From Larix kaempferi (lineage: Eukaryota > Streptophyta > Pinopsida > Pinales > Pinaceae): a DNA stretch of 64,000 nucleotides. The notes under the pieces were generated by a model. It made no database searches. It was not told the DNA's origin and saw nothing but the letters and a program-made list of their open reading frames with translations. The position numbers were made by a program, and so were the translations under genes. Positions 10,985 to 21,099 of the stretch are shown here, piece after piece. The DNA lies in assembly GCA_027924585.1 (NCBI GenBank), contig BSBM01000442.1:2108001-2172000 (forward strand). Direction: 5' to 3'. Position 1 is the stretch's first letter, and the number at the start of each line of letters is the position of its first letter.

Positions 10985-12311
10985 TGAAACTAATATCCAG
11001 GAACATACAAGGCTTGAATAGCTTGAGGAAAAGGAGAATCCTGAGAAGGATAATCGCAAATGAAAAACCTATGGTAGTAATGCTTCAAGAAACCAAATGC
11101 TCAGAAGAGGACCTGAAGTAAATGGGGAGGAATATTTGGAAATATAGTGAATTGATAGCAGTTGATGCAATAAGAACGGAGGGGGGCATAGCGATCTAGT
11201 GGAACCTGTTGGAGGTAAGCTTATCCAATTTTGTAGCTACTCGTCATATTATTTCTGTAGAATTTCATGTTATAGGATCCAGTGTTAGAGGTATTATATT
11301 CAATGTCTACAGCCACTTCCAGGATACCATGAAGGAAGACTTCTTAAATTCATTGGAAGACCTCCATGGCTGGGTATGACCAAATAAATGGATAATAGGA
11401 GGCGATTTTAGCCTCATTCTCAACTTGGGGGTAAAAATGGAGGGTAGAGGACTCTCGGTAGTATTAATAGAAGCTTCGGGGTGCTCATAGAAAAGTTGCA
11501 GTTAGTAGATGTCAGAACTGCCAATAGCATATACACGTGGAACAACAAGAGAACTGGGGAAAGACAGATAGTGGCCAGAATTGATAGGTTTCTAATCTCG
11601 GAATCAATTATGATGGGAGATGGAGACCTTTCAGTCATGGTTTTACCAACAACAAGATCTGACCATTGGCCAATAAGTTTGAACTGGGAAGGATTGGGAG
11701 AACACCAAAGAAGACCCTTTAGGTTCAAGCAATTCTGGTTCACCCACCCGGACTTTGTGGGGAATATTAAATAGTGGTGGAAGGATTTCATTCCACCAAC
11801 TGGCACTTTAATGTATATATTCCATCAAAAATTAAAATTTGTCAAGGAAAAGATCAAAAAATGGAATAAAGAAGTTTTTGGTAACATTTTCAAGGAAAAA
11901 AGAAACTTAAAATTCAAATAGAGAACTTGCAAAAAGAAATCATGGAGAAGAGCTACAATGAGGAGACCAAATCAAAGGAAAAAAATATGTTGGAACAGAT
12001 AGAGATAAGGGAGTCATAAGAAGATCAATTATGGAAGCAAAAATCCAGGAACAGGTGGCTAAAAGAAGGTGATAAGAACACCAAATTCTTTCACCAGTCG
12101 GCGATCCAATACAGACAACATAACAGAATAATCCGCCTGAAAACAAAAGAAGGAAACTATGTGGAGATAAGAGAAGAGATTGAGAGAGAATTAAGGGACT
12201 TCTTCAGGAATCTAATGGAAGAAAAAGTATAGGAAAGGAGCGACTATATTGATAAAATATTCCAAAATATACTGACCCTGGTCAGCCCTGAACACAATAA
12301 CCTGTTGATGT
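10984..12311 (+). pseudogene. LINE C ORF2, endonuclease (EEP) domain
   Basis: ORF2 begins at ATG 10984, overlapping the ORF1 stop. The first residues contain SRNIQGL and, near 11080, the LQETKCS block with the catalytic glutamate of the exonuclease-endonuclease-phosphatase family. A GGDFSLIL block lies near 11400 and the closing TTRSDHWPISL block near 11650 (SDH catalytic motif), inside the ORF 11481-11774. In-frame stops occur at about 11119 (TAA) and 11198 (TAG), with frameshifts near 11430-11480. From 11775 to 12311 the reading continues toward the RT (KWLKEGDKNTKFFH-type region near 12055) and is cut by element D's insertion. The domain nicks target DNA for target-primed reverse transcription. 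Confidence 0.82.
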
Positions 12312-12316
12312 GACCT
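12312..12316. repeat. Target site duplication GACCT (left)
   Basis: GACCT immediately precedes the TG of the left LTR and is repeated at 16669-16673 right after the right LTR. A perfect 5-bp duplication shows that element D inserted into the LINE as a unit. Confidence 0.95.
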
Positions 12317-12708
12317 TGTGAAGAACCTGCAATAATTAATTAATGAAAACGCACAAGATAGTAGAAATAACAGAACTCATAATCACTTTTATATTGATCG
12401 TAGGCCACTTCGAGGGGGAAACCTCCTTTGAGCAAGCTCAATACAAATAAATTCACGGTACCTTCATTGGTCTCAACACAAACTTATATACTAAGTCTAG
12501 GTGCCAATACCATGTGTCGATACAAACCATGGGCTAATACAAAATATGGATCAACAGTTACTACGGGACGACTTACAAAGCATATGCGTCCAACAACAAT
12601 AATACAAACTATGGATCAACAAATACTACGGGACGACTTACAAAGCATATGCGTCCAACAACAATATACTAACAAAGTAAATAGAAGGGTTGACATGGGT
12701 TCCTAACA
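12317..12708 (-). repeat. Left LTR (3' LTR) of element D
   Basis: It begins TGTGAAGAACC and ends TCCTAACA on the plus strand, 392 bp, matching 16277-16668. It contains an internal tandem duplication with a 65-bp period (CTACGGGACG at 12561 and again at 12626), also present in the partner LTR, so the duplication predates insertion. Confidence 0.95.
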
Positions 12709-12721
12709 TCCCCTCTCCCTT
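12709..12721 (-). other. Polypurine tract of element D
   Basis: On the minus strand AAGGGAGAGGGGA ends exactly at the LTR boundary, the expected site of plus-strand primer formation. Confidence 0.88.
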
Positions 12722-12835
12722 AGAAAAAGATTTGTCCTCAAAGCTTTAGATTTGGAAATTGATGCAGAATTGGAAGGAGTGGTTCCCCTGTAGCATCCTC
12801 GGGTTGCATTCTAGAACACTGACACCTTTTGAGTT

Positions 12836-13771
12836 TCAGGAGGATTGCTTGGAAGGCTGAAGAAGAACCATATCAGCTGTGTGAAAAGTGCGCTCTGAAC
12901 GGTGCTGATCGACTTGTTGTTTCAGTCGAATTCTTGCCATGTGAAGATTGTCCTGCAGAATGAGAAGGAGCTGATCGCGGTTTCAAAGAACCGAGTCAAT
13001 TTCCTGAATTGGGGAGCTGTTGAGGGTGTATGGAAGAAGAAATGGCAGTGCCTGTCCATAGACTGCTTCATATGGTGTCCTTGTAGACGTTGTATTGTAC
13101 CACTGGAGCGCTTCTAGGAAATCCATAGAAATAGTTGTCCAAATTTGTGTAGGGATGGGAAAGGGTTCGAGCAGTCCCGAAAGGAGTGTCGTTTCACCCT
13201 TGTTGACCTGGAAAGTATCACAGTCAACCACCATCTGTTGAATTGGAATTTTCAGTCCTTGCCAAAAGAAGTTACATTGTTCCCGGCCATACTCTTGGAG
13301 GAACCCAAAGTGCTCTGCCGATGAAGAAGCATGGAGTTCATAGAAGAGATAGCCCTGTTGAACATATTGCAACCAGTTTGAAACAAGCAAAGAAATAGTT
13401 GTAAGAGAAAATGGGTCATCAAATGTGCGAGAAGGAGCATCTGCCACCATATTGTCCTTACCCTTCTTGTAAGTGATCGCATAGTCATAACCCATGAGGT
13501 GGATAACCCATTTCAGGTGTGCTGGGGAGGAGATCTGTTGTTCCAGAAAATTTTCCAGACTCTGGAGATCAGTCTTGATGCAGAAATAATGCCCTAATAG
13601 GGATGGATTCCATTTCGGTACTACATGCAAAATAGCCACCATTTCCTGTTGAGATGTAGATGCGGCTAAATGCTTACTGGAAAGGTCTCTTGAAGGCGGC
13701 AAGCCCACTAGTGCAACAAAAACACTTGCATATCTATCCAAGGAAGTAGTGGAGACCGTTGATAGGTGCAT
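12836..13771 (-). pseudogene. Element D: protease-RT linker fused to RNase H and a core-less integrase
   Basis: The open part 12983-13771 (262 codons) begins with the linker that precedes RT in plant gypsy pol (VGLPPSRD, residues 22-29). At about 13684 it jumps directly to RNase H (STSQQEMVAIL near residue 38, then GYDYAITYKKGKDNMVADAPSR near residues 95-116). The whole RT palm is therefore missing. The integrase zinc-binding region follows (residues ~145-190; second cysteine changed). At about 13106 the sequence jumps from the start of the integrase core (ISMDFLEAL) to its far end (STRTPYEAVYGQ), removing the DDE core. Both junctions keep the frame. After a TGA at 12983-12985 the same frame continues to 12836 with a typical VDQHR-type C-terminal helix. 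Confidence 0.88.
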
Positions 13772-14539
13772 CTGAATGGAATGGAGCTGAGCGATGACAC
13801 CATGTGAATTCTTCTTAAGGATCTTTTCCAGGCGATGTGAACTGATGATGCGGAAAGACCATGGTTGTAATCCTGTAAATTTGTGTTGTGTCCCATTAAC
13901 TGAAAACTACATCCTAAGTTCAGCAAAATCCCATAAGATGGGGCCAAGTGTGCGTAACCATTAAACACACAAAACCACATCACATCCGCCTAAGGACAAG
14001 GAAAACATGTCAGAGCGTAGGTTATAATCTTCTAGAGAGATACGCACATTGTGACACTTTCCCTTGTAAGGTAAGGTGCCTCCATTGGCAACCATGACTT
14101 CAAAGTTGGAGCAAGGATGGACAAAACAATCAGCCTGTTTGGCGATCCGAGGGTCAATGAAGTTATGAGTGCTACCAAAATCAATGAGTATTGTAAGAGG
14201 AAGCTTCTTGAAGTAACCCCTGACCCGCATTGTTTGGGGGGTGGTGACGCCGGATAAAGCATGGAGAGATATCTTTGGTTGTTCATCCTGAGATGGGGGG
14301 TCAATAGGCGGCTTCTGAATGTCGACCTGATCATCCATTGTATCTGGAGATTCTTCACCAATTTTAGAGGCAGGAGGAGAATCCATATCCAAGAGATAGA
14401 GCTTTTGTTGAACACATCTATGTCCCCGAGTGAATTTCTCATCACAATTATAACAAAGCCCTTTTTCTCTGCGTGCCTACATCTCTGTTTTAGACAAATG
14501 CTTGATAGGAGTTGGTTGAGGAGCTGGTGGAATGGGAGG
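13772..14539 (-). pseudogene. Element D: zinc knuckle and aspartic protease
   Basis: On the minus strand a knuckle of the type CYNCDEKFTRGHRC lies at about 14465-14425. The protease segment follows (ORF 13961-14392, 143 codons). The catalytic box reads LIDFGSTHNFID near residue 70, where the usual serine of D-S/T-G is phenylalanine, and the closing SLGGCDVVL block near residue 132 is kept. The protein would process Gag-Pol. Stops at 14479-14481 (TAG), 13961-13963 (TAA) and 13907-13909 (TAG) interrupt an otherwise continuous frame shared with gag and with the RNase H/integrase part. Each is one C-to-T step from a glutamine codon. Confidence 0.85.
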
Positions 14540-15295
14540 TCATTGAGAACCCATATTTCGAAAGGGAACAAAAGTGGGTTTGGAGCGTTGTTGGGTTGCA
14601 ATCTTGTCTTCTGTCAACTTAGCTAACCCTAGGACTTCCATCATTGTGTTGGGATAGAACATTTTAACCTTTGACCGGATTTCATCCTTAAGACCACTGA
14701 TAAAACAACTCCTGTAGAATTCATCAGACAAGCCTTCTGTGTGATTAGCTAGTTTTTCAAATTCTGTCTGATACTCTCTCACAGTTCCACTTTGATGGAG
14801 TTTAGTGAGTGCTCCGGTTAAGTCATCAAAAGCACTAGGACCAAATCGGAGTTTAGTGAGTGCTCCGGTGAAGTCATCAAAAGCAGTAGGACCAAATCGT
14901 TGCAAAAGGAGTTGGAAAAAATATGTCCATTTTGGCTCGTCATGAGCCTTGATGTACCAACGGTACCATTGAAGGGCTTCCTGTTCCAAATGAAAGGATG
15001 CAAGTGGAACTTTTTGGACATAAAAAGTATTATGCAGACTGAAATACTGTTCTGCACAATAGATCCATCCAGTCGGATCAGTACCATTGAAGCGAGGAAA
15101 TTCAAGCTTCGGACCACGGAAAGAGCTGGAAGAAGAGAACCCATTGGCTACAGAAGATTCTTGTTGTCGGTTATTGTTCATGGCTGAATGCTGAAGATGG
15201 AGGCTGAGAAATTTTTCATCTAGATCTTGGAGTTTGGTTTGGATGGTTGCAAGTGCTTCCTCCATGGTTTTTGCTCCTGCGCGGGTGACAACCAT
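14540..15295 (-). pseudogene. Element D Gag
   Basis: The start is best placed at the ATG at 15295-15293 (MVVTRAGAKTMEEAL); the 49 further codons upstream read through a homopolymer and are probably untranslated leader. The protein has an N-terminal coiled-coil-like helix and the retrotransposon Gag core (LEFPRFNGTDPTGWIYCAE, then a QALQWYRW block and an EYQTEFEKLANHTEGL block). These form the capsid-like Gag shell. A 17-residue segment (FGPxAFDDxTGALTKL) is duplicated in tandem, from a 51-bp duplication. The frame ends at TGA 14540-14542, one C-to-T step from CGA, and is in frame with the downstream protease. Confidence 0.88.
14798..14899 (-). repeat. 51-bp tandem duplication inside element D gag
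   Basis: Units 14798-14848 and 14849-14899 are nearly identical and add 17 codons without changing the frame. The duplicated segment falls in the middle of the Gag core and would likely disturb the capsid fold. Confidence 0.95.
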
Positions 15296-16262
15296 AACCA
15301 GGAGTTTGTTTGTTTTTTTTTTTTTGGGGGGGGGGGGGGGGAATGGATATAAAAACACAAACAAAAGCTTATTTAGTAAAGGGAAATTTGGATTTGCGAA
15401 AAACTCGAATGGGTAATTGGGGTTTGAAAAGGTTTTGGACACTTTCTGATGAACAGAAAAGCAAAAAATGAGGATTTCAAAAGCGAGGTGAAAGAATGAG
15501 GAAATTTGCTAAAGAGGGATAAAGAAGCAGAAATAGGGAATGAACACGGGGGAAAAATTTGGAGGCGAGTGGGTGAAAATTGAAGAAGTTATGGAAAACC
15601 CTAAAAATAGGCAAATGTGATATTTATTGCTTTGGGAAGTAGAATTTGGGATAGGGTCCTCAGGAATGAAAGATGCAGAATGGGATTACAGGGGTGTTAG
15701 GGAAGTTTCAAGGGAAACGGAATGAAAACAAGGGAGATATGGCAAAAAATAGAAACGGCTTTCATAATAGATCTAAAATGGCTGGATCTAGAACAACTTT
15801 CAGAATGGATCTTAAACGGCTGGATCTGAAATGGCGCGGAAGTGATCGGAAACAGATCAGCTGAAAATAGATATGGACCCCAGGTATGTTCGGCTTCCTA
15901 ACAGTTCAAGTTTTTCACTCAGCCACCAATGTTGTCTGACGGCTTGCGTATTGGGGCAGTACCCCTCACTCCATGGCTCAAGTAAAACGGATAACCGCTT
16001 TGCCACAAACGACAGCTCTTGGTTTACCTCACGGGTGGGAACTAGTCAATCAGGTAGGGGTCGTTGCCTGTTTCGCTGGCAGGTCCTCTCAATGGGCCAG
16101 CTACTTTGGGGTTCCTATGGTACTCCTCACAATGATTTTTAGGGCTTATGCCCAAGTACTTCCCACAGTCAAGCGGATAGGGATTATTCCCAGATCCGAA
16201 GCTGCAACAGATGCGAAAACAAAAAAATTGGCCGAAATTTCACCCAGCGAGCCCAAGAAAGT
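15296..16262 (-). other. Element D leader (between PBS and gag)
   Basis: This is untranslated leader of about 1 kb with no clear ORF on the element strand. It holds a long homopolymer tract (T-run joined to a G-run at about 15317-15342), which on the element strand is a C-run followed by an A-run just upstream of gag. Packaging and dimerisation signals would be expected here but cannot be identified by eye. Confidence 0.6.
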
Positions 16263-16274
16263 GCTCTGATACCA
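16263..16274 (-). other. Primer binding site of element D (initiator Met tRNA type)
   Basis: The minus strand reads TGGTATCAGAGC two bases inside the right LTR. This is the common plant retrotransposon PBS complementary to the 3' end of initiator methionine tRNA. Confidence 0.93.
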
Positions 16275-16276
16275 GA

Positions 16277-16668
16277 TGTGAAGAACCTGCAATAATTAAT
16301 TAATGAAAACACACGAGATAGCAGAAATATCAGAACTCATAATCACTTTTATATTGATTGCAGGCCACTTCAAGGGGGCAAACTTCTTTGAGCAAGCTCA
16401 ATACAAATAACTTCACGGTACCTTCATTGGTCTCAACACAAACTTATATACTAAGTCTAGGTGCCAATACCATGTGTCAATACAAACCATGGGCTAATAC
16501 AAAATATGGATCAACAGTTACTACGGGACGACTTACAAAGCATATGCGTCCAACAACAATAATACAAACTATGGATCAACAAATACTACAGGACGACTTA
16601 CAAAGCATGTGCGTCCAACAACAATATACTAACAAAGTAAATAGAAGGGTTGACATGGGTTCCTAACA
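16277..16668 (-). repeat. Right LTR (5' LTR) of element D
   Basis: Same 392-bp length and same ends as 12317-12708, with about 14 mismatches by eye, many of them C/T or G/A. It carries the same internal 65-bp tandem duplication. Confidence 0.95.
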
Positions 16669-16673
16669 GACCT
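16669..16673. repeat. Target site duplication GACCT (right)
   Basis: Perfect match to 12312-12316. The LINE reading resumes immediately after it. Confidence 0.95.
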
Positions 16674-18160
16674 ATTGGGATGCCTTAACTAGAAGAAGCA
16701 GTTAAGTCCATGGAAAAAGGGAAAGTGCCAGGCCCAGATGGGTTCACCACTAACTTTTTTCATGCTTGCGGGGAGCTGATGAAGGAGGAGGTATTGGATA
16801 TCGTGGAAGACTCCAGGAGATCAGGGGTTTTTTTACGGGAATTCAACTCCACCTTCTTAAATTTAATGCCGAAGGAGAGTGGAGTAGACCAACCCAACCA
16901 TTTCAGACCGATAGCGCTCTGCAATGTTATCTTCAAAATAATAACAAAGGTAATTGCTAATCGGTTAAAACCACTCTTGCCGATGCTTATCTCCCCGGAA
17001 CAAGCATGATTTGTGGAAAGGAGGTAGATTTTAGATAGAATCATGCTAACATATGAAGTGATCCACTCGTTAAAAGTATCTAAGTGCCCAGGAATGTTGA
17101 TCAAATTGGACTTATCCAAAGCCTACGACAAGTTAATTTGGAAATTCATGAACATGATGTCGAAATCCTTTGGGTTCAATGACAGGTGGGTAAGATGGGC
17201 GATGCAGCTATCCTCCTCTACCCTTTTCTCTATCCTTCTCAATGGAACGCCCTCCACAACCTTTCAACCCTCTAGAGGAATTAGACAAGGAAATCCACTA
17301 TCTCTGTTTCTATTTGTAATTATGGCTGAAGGTTTAGGACGATCCATAAAAAACAGTGCAAAACAATACCATCAGGGGTTTATCATTGCACGGGGCAGCA
17401 CATAGCCATACACACCAGCAATTTGTAGATGATACTATGTTATTGGGGCAATCCTTTGTTCAATAAGCAAGGGCGATCAAACAAGCCTTGGAATATTTTT
17501 TGAAGGCCAGCGGGTTGGAGGTGAACAAAAAAAAAAATCAAGTATTATTTCTTAACACTCCTGTGACAACTCGAAGGAACATATTAAGGATTTTAGAATT
17601 TCAAGTGGGTAATTTTCCATCCAAATATCTGGGAGATCCTTTATCAGACTCAGTCATCAAGAAAATATCGTGGAAAGATATTGTAGACAAATTCAATGTT
17701 AAACTTTCAAACTAGATCTTGATATCATTAAAATTCCCAGGTAGGTTGGTCTTGGTGAAATCGATGTTGCAAGCCTTACCCATGTACCTTTTCTTGGTGC
17801 TCGTTGCACTGAGAGCTGTTATTAAAAAAATCAGAGAAATCCAAAGAGACTTCTTATGGGGAGGTTATGGAGAAAACAGAAAGTGTTCATTGGTCGACTA
17901 GAAAACCGTGTGTACTATGAAACCTCTAGGAGGTTTAGGACTAAGAGATCCAGTAGTAAGCGATGAAGTTATGGGAGCTAAGACTTGGTGGAGGTGGGTT
18001 ACCCACACCAATGAACCTTGGGTGCAGTTGTGGAAGGAGAAGTATGCGAAAGATTGGGATAAATGTAAATTAATCCATTTTGATGAATAAAAACCTATAT
18101 TGCACATACGGAGAGCAGTGCAAGCTAACAAAAAACTACTTCAAATCCATAGTTTATGGG
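16674..18160 (+). pseudogene. LINE C ORF2, reverse transcriptase domain
   Basis: The RT follows in plus orientation: KVPGPDGFTTNFF near 16725, the HFRPIALCNVIFKI block near 16900, LDLSKAYDKLIW near 17107, GIRQGNPLSLFLF near 17278 and the catalytic FVDD box at about 17425. The thumb region KYLGDPLSD lies near 17620. The catalytic aspartates are intact, but in-frame stops occur at 17007, 17403 and 17713, and again after 17901 and 18090. The WKEKYAKDWDKC stretch near 18035 belongs to the RT-RNase H connector. This domain would copy LINE RNA at a nicked target. Confidence 0.9.
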
Positions 18161-18329
18161 AAATAAAAAATGGATAAGCGGACTACTTCTTTAGAGACTC
18201 GTGGCAACAACTTCCATGTCTTGCAAACATTTTTAACACTCAAGTTATACAGTAGAACATGGAGGAAAATAATTTCACAATATTTAATGATATGTCGGAG
18301 ATGGGTAACCCCGATGGACCTTTCCAAAG

Positions 18330-18751
18330 GTGGCGCGGAGAGAAGTGGTGGCAAGACTAGAGTCCACAAGAAAACATCCAAAACCTCCTAGAAACTATAC
18401 AAAAAAGAAAATTAAGGTGCAGACTAAACCAAACAAGTTGAGATGGGGTCTATCCCAGGTCGACACCTTCAACATCAAAGATGCAACGTATTTACATGCA
18501 GGGTATAATCAAATCCCTAAGGATCCAAGATGGGGGAAGCTCTGGAAAGCAGATCTATGGCCAAAAGTATCACTTTTCTATGGATTCTGAGAAGACGTCG
18601 AATCCTAACATGGGAAAATTTACTAAAGAGAGGATTCAAAGGACCGGCGTGGTGCTGCATGTGTAAAAGAGAAGGGGAAACCATAAACCATCTCTTGACA
18701 GGTTGTGGTTTTGCTGCAACCCTATGGGAAAAAGGGGAGACAATTTTCTAA
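18330..18751 (+). pseudogene. LINE C ORF2, zf-RVT zinc-binding connector
   Basis: Frame pieces at 18330-18590 and 18530-18751 contain a WGKLWKADLWPKV-type segment. The zinc-binding pattern is CCMCKREGETINHLLTGC (C-x2-C-x7-H-x4-C) near 18655-18710, characteristic of the zf-RVT domain between RT and RNase H in plant L1 elements. A frame change separates the two pieces. Confidence 0.8.
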
Positions 18752-18978
18752 AGAATGATAAGAAGAGATGGTAAGCATGTGAAGACAATCAATGAATGGG
18801 AAGACAAACCTTATAAGAATCCCATTCTTAACCGGATCTGGGAAATATTCCCGGGATTCCTTGTATGGAAGATATGGAAAGAGAGAAATAAATGCATTTT
18901 TTAAGGTACCAGTAGACGGGAGGAAGAAGTCTGGCTGAATATAAGAATGAGAATTAGAGAGACTTTGAAGCTATCGAA

Positions 18979-19761
18979 GTGGGAAACCAAGGATATTCAA
19001 GGGAGATAAACGAAAGAATAATCCTTCAGGATTGGGACATAAACACAATTCCAGAAACCTTAAGAACCAATATCCACAGGGATGGAAAGCCTAAATCACC
19101 TGAGGAATGGAAGACCCCACCAGAAGGATCATTCAAGATGAAATTCGATGGAGCTTCGAAGGGGAATCTGGGGGTAGCAGGGTATAAATGGGTAACCAGA
19201 AATCACCATGGATAATTTATGGGTCTCTTATGGGGAAACATAGGAGAAGCAACCAATAATATGGTCGAACTAGATGGGATGATTAATGGCATCAGATGGG
19301 TTGTAAGGAAGGGATGGACCCCTGCGATCATAGAAGGGGATTCTCAGATCATCATAAACATGGTAGTGAAAATCCAGTGGGGGATAGGAATCTCCAAGTT
19401 AGGGAAGAACTGGAGATTAGAAGAAAGCCTAAACCTTCTAGTAGGGACTCTGGCTAATGCCATGGTGATTTCTTTTATCCATGCCAAAAGGAAACCTAAT
19501 AAGCTGGTGGATTACATGGCTAACCATGGGATCAAAGAAAGGGTATCCAGTAAGGAGTTAAGGTGGGAAGAGCTCGAAGAAGGAGAACTCCGAACTAACT
19601 GTCGAAACCTTGTTGATAATGATAGGAGGGTCTTGGATGCGGGTGCTTGTGATGCCATGAGTATATATGTACCTCGCTACGTGGCGGTCGACAAAGGCCC
19701 ACGTATGTCACATAACCCATCACCAAATGGAGGAAGGACGGAGGATATATGTCAACGTTAA
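18979..19761 (+). pseudogene. LINE C ORF2, C-terminal RNase H
   Basis: The domain starts with FKMKFDGASKGNLGVAG near 19130 (first catalytic Asp), then NNMVELDGMINGI near 19255 (Glu), the IIEGDSQIIINM block near 19325 (second Asp) and KRKPNKLVDYMAN near 19490 (last Asp region). One TAA at 19213 splits it. Plant L1 elements are known to carry this RNase H, of archaeal-like type. It degrades the RNA strand of the cDNA hybrid. The ORF continues about 80 codons past the domain with no recognised motif, to TAA 19759-19761. Confidence 0.85.
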
Positions 19762-20632
19762 GAAGGAAGGTGGTGAAGCATGGGAGAGTTTAATGGTTAT
19801 GCATGTGAAGTGGTATTAAGAAAGGTGCTTTCAGTATAATTTACTTAGAGTAGACAACTTGAGTAGGAAATAATTGAAGTCTATACACGATGAATTAAGG
19901 AATTTTATGGTGAAGAAGGAACCGTATCGAGGGGGGATGGTGCCCAGCAGGTCGGAGGCGGAGAGAAGATAGTTAAGGGAGGACGCCATTAAATTTGACC
20001 TTAACTGCGCTTGGGAAACAATGATGAAGAAGGATAATGACAAGGATGTAGGAGCGAAGTCAGAATGCTATTTAAGGAAGTCGGATTCCATAGAGTAGGT
20101 GCAAAATCTATTTGAAACTTTGTGGATGTAGAGACACTTGAACGTTGTCAATATGGACCCCCTCCATCGCATGTGTTGTCATCGGAGTGGCCGTGGGATA
20201 AATGAGAGGAGGGTGGAGAATATTGATCTTGGGGGAGATTAGTTGGAAGGGATCCCCCCCACATTGAAGACACCATTAATGCGATGGAGGAGGAGGAAAA
20301 ACAGAGAAGAGTGGAGTAGCATGGAATGGAGGCAAGACTGAATCCTTACTGGGTATTGAGGAAGGTGCTGGAGAAAACACTCATGGAAAGGGAGAGTTCG
20401 GAAACCTCATCAAGCAGGTCTTAACCAATCTTAGGGAAGACTTATTCAGAAATTTAATTGATACAAAATGGGTGGTGGACCTAGCCAAATCTTTGTTCAT
20501 GAGAAATGGGGAGAATATTGGCTCTCCTACTGTCCATCCACCAGAAGATGAGGCCAACCCGCCACCAAAACGGAAGGAGACTCCTCCGGTGGGAGGAACG
20601 ACAACAGCAGCGGGCGCAGCAGGAGAAGTGTA
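19762..20632 (+). pseudogene. LINE C, possible long C-terminal extension or 3' region
   Basis: After the RNase H stop, purine-rich, GC-richer sequence continues to about 20632 with long but broken frames. The last part, around 20500-20630, reads in one frame as an acidic/proline stretch ending in VGGTTTAAGAAGEV before a TAA-type stop. This suggests a degraded coding tail of ORF2 or a third ORF rather than 3' UTR, but no homology is recognised and several stops intervene. Confidence 0.4.
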
Positions 20633-21099
20633 AGCTCATTTTGATGTTGGATGGATGGTCATGATTATGTTTTGGCTCTGGCTTTCCGAGTGGGAATTAT
20701 AAGAGGTCATTGGATCTGTTTTGGCCTTAAATTTTTGTTTTAATTTGGAAAGGGGGTTTAGAAAGTTCAATCGGCTTTGTTGAAATGTGGTTGGTAGGCA
20801 TTAGGTTTTGATGGGAATCAACTAGAAGATTTTTGGGTAATCTAGGGCGATGACATACTATGAAGTATGACCTTTTTTATTAAAAATATCTAGTAGTAAA
20901 AGGCTCTTGTTCCAATTGTGCATTTTGTAAAATTCAGAAATCTGGGGTATGGGTTAATATGTCTATCAGGAAACGGACTCAGGATTGTAAGGGGAGGCTC
21001 TTTCTGATATGGTCTGCGATGATCAATTTTGTAAAACTATGTACAATTTCTCTTTTTAAATTTTAATACAATGTGAATACTCTAACTCACAAAAAAAAA
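20633..21099 (+). other. LINE C 3' UTR and A-rich end
   Basis: This is T-rich, non-coding sequence with TTTTATTAAAAATATC near 20875 and a closing stretch TTTTAATACAATGTGAATAC followed by CTCACAAAAAAAAA. A short oligo(A) at the end is expected for plant L1. No flanking duplication was found. Confidence 0.65.

Larger units (their letters stand above)
12317..16668 (-). mobile_element. Complete, domain-reduced Ty3/gypsy element (element D)
   Basis: Two 392-bp LTRs (12317-12708 and 16277-16668) flank a 3.57-kb interior, bounded by a perfect GACCT duplication. Element orientation is minus: the PBS is next to the right LTR and the PPT next to the left one. The coding part runs 15295 to about 12836 on the minus strand and keeps Gag, CCHC knuckle, protease, RNase H and the N- and C-terminal parts of integrase, but lacks the RT core and the integrase catalytic core. 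By eye the LTRs differ at roughly 14 positions (about 3-4 percent), so insertion is old but younger than the host LINE. It must have depended on another element's RT and integrase. Confidence 0.95.
9190..21099 (+). mobile_element. L1-type LINE (element C), interrupted by element D
   Basis: This is a non-LTR retrotransposon with the plant L1 layout: ORF1 with a DUF4283-like region and zinc knuckle, then ORF2 with endonuclease, reverse transcriptase, zf-RVT zinc finger and a C-terminal RNase H, ending in a short A-run at about 21090-21099. Without the 4.36-kb LTR element at 12317-16668 it would be about 7.5 kb, a normal plant L1 size. Stops and frameshifts make it inactive. The 5' end is uncertain (an acidic GA-rich stretch from 9070 may belong to it), and no flanking target duplication was recognised. 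Confidence 0.85.

Noticed and set aside
15296-15442. Upstream extension of element D Gag to the ATG at 15442
   Set aside because: The added residues read through an A/C homopolymer (poly-Pro/poly-Lys) and lie before the natural MVVTRAGA start.
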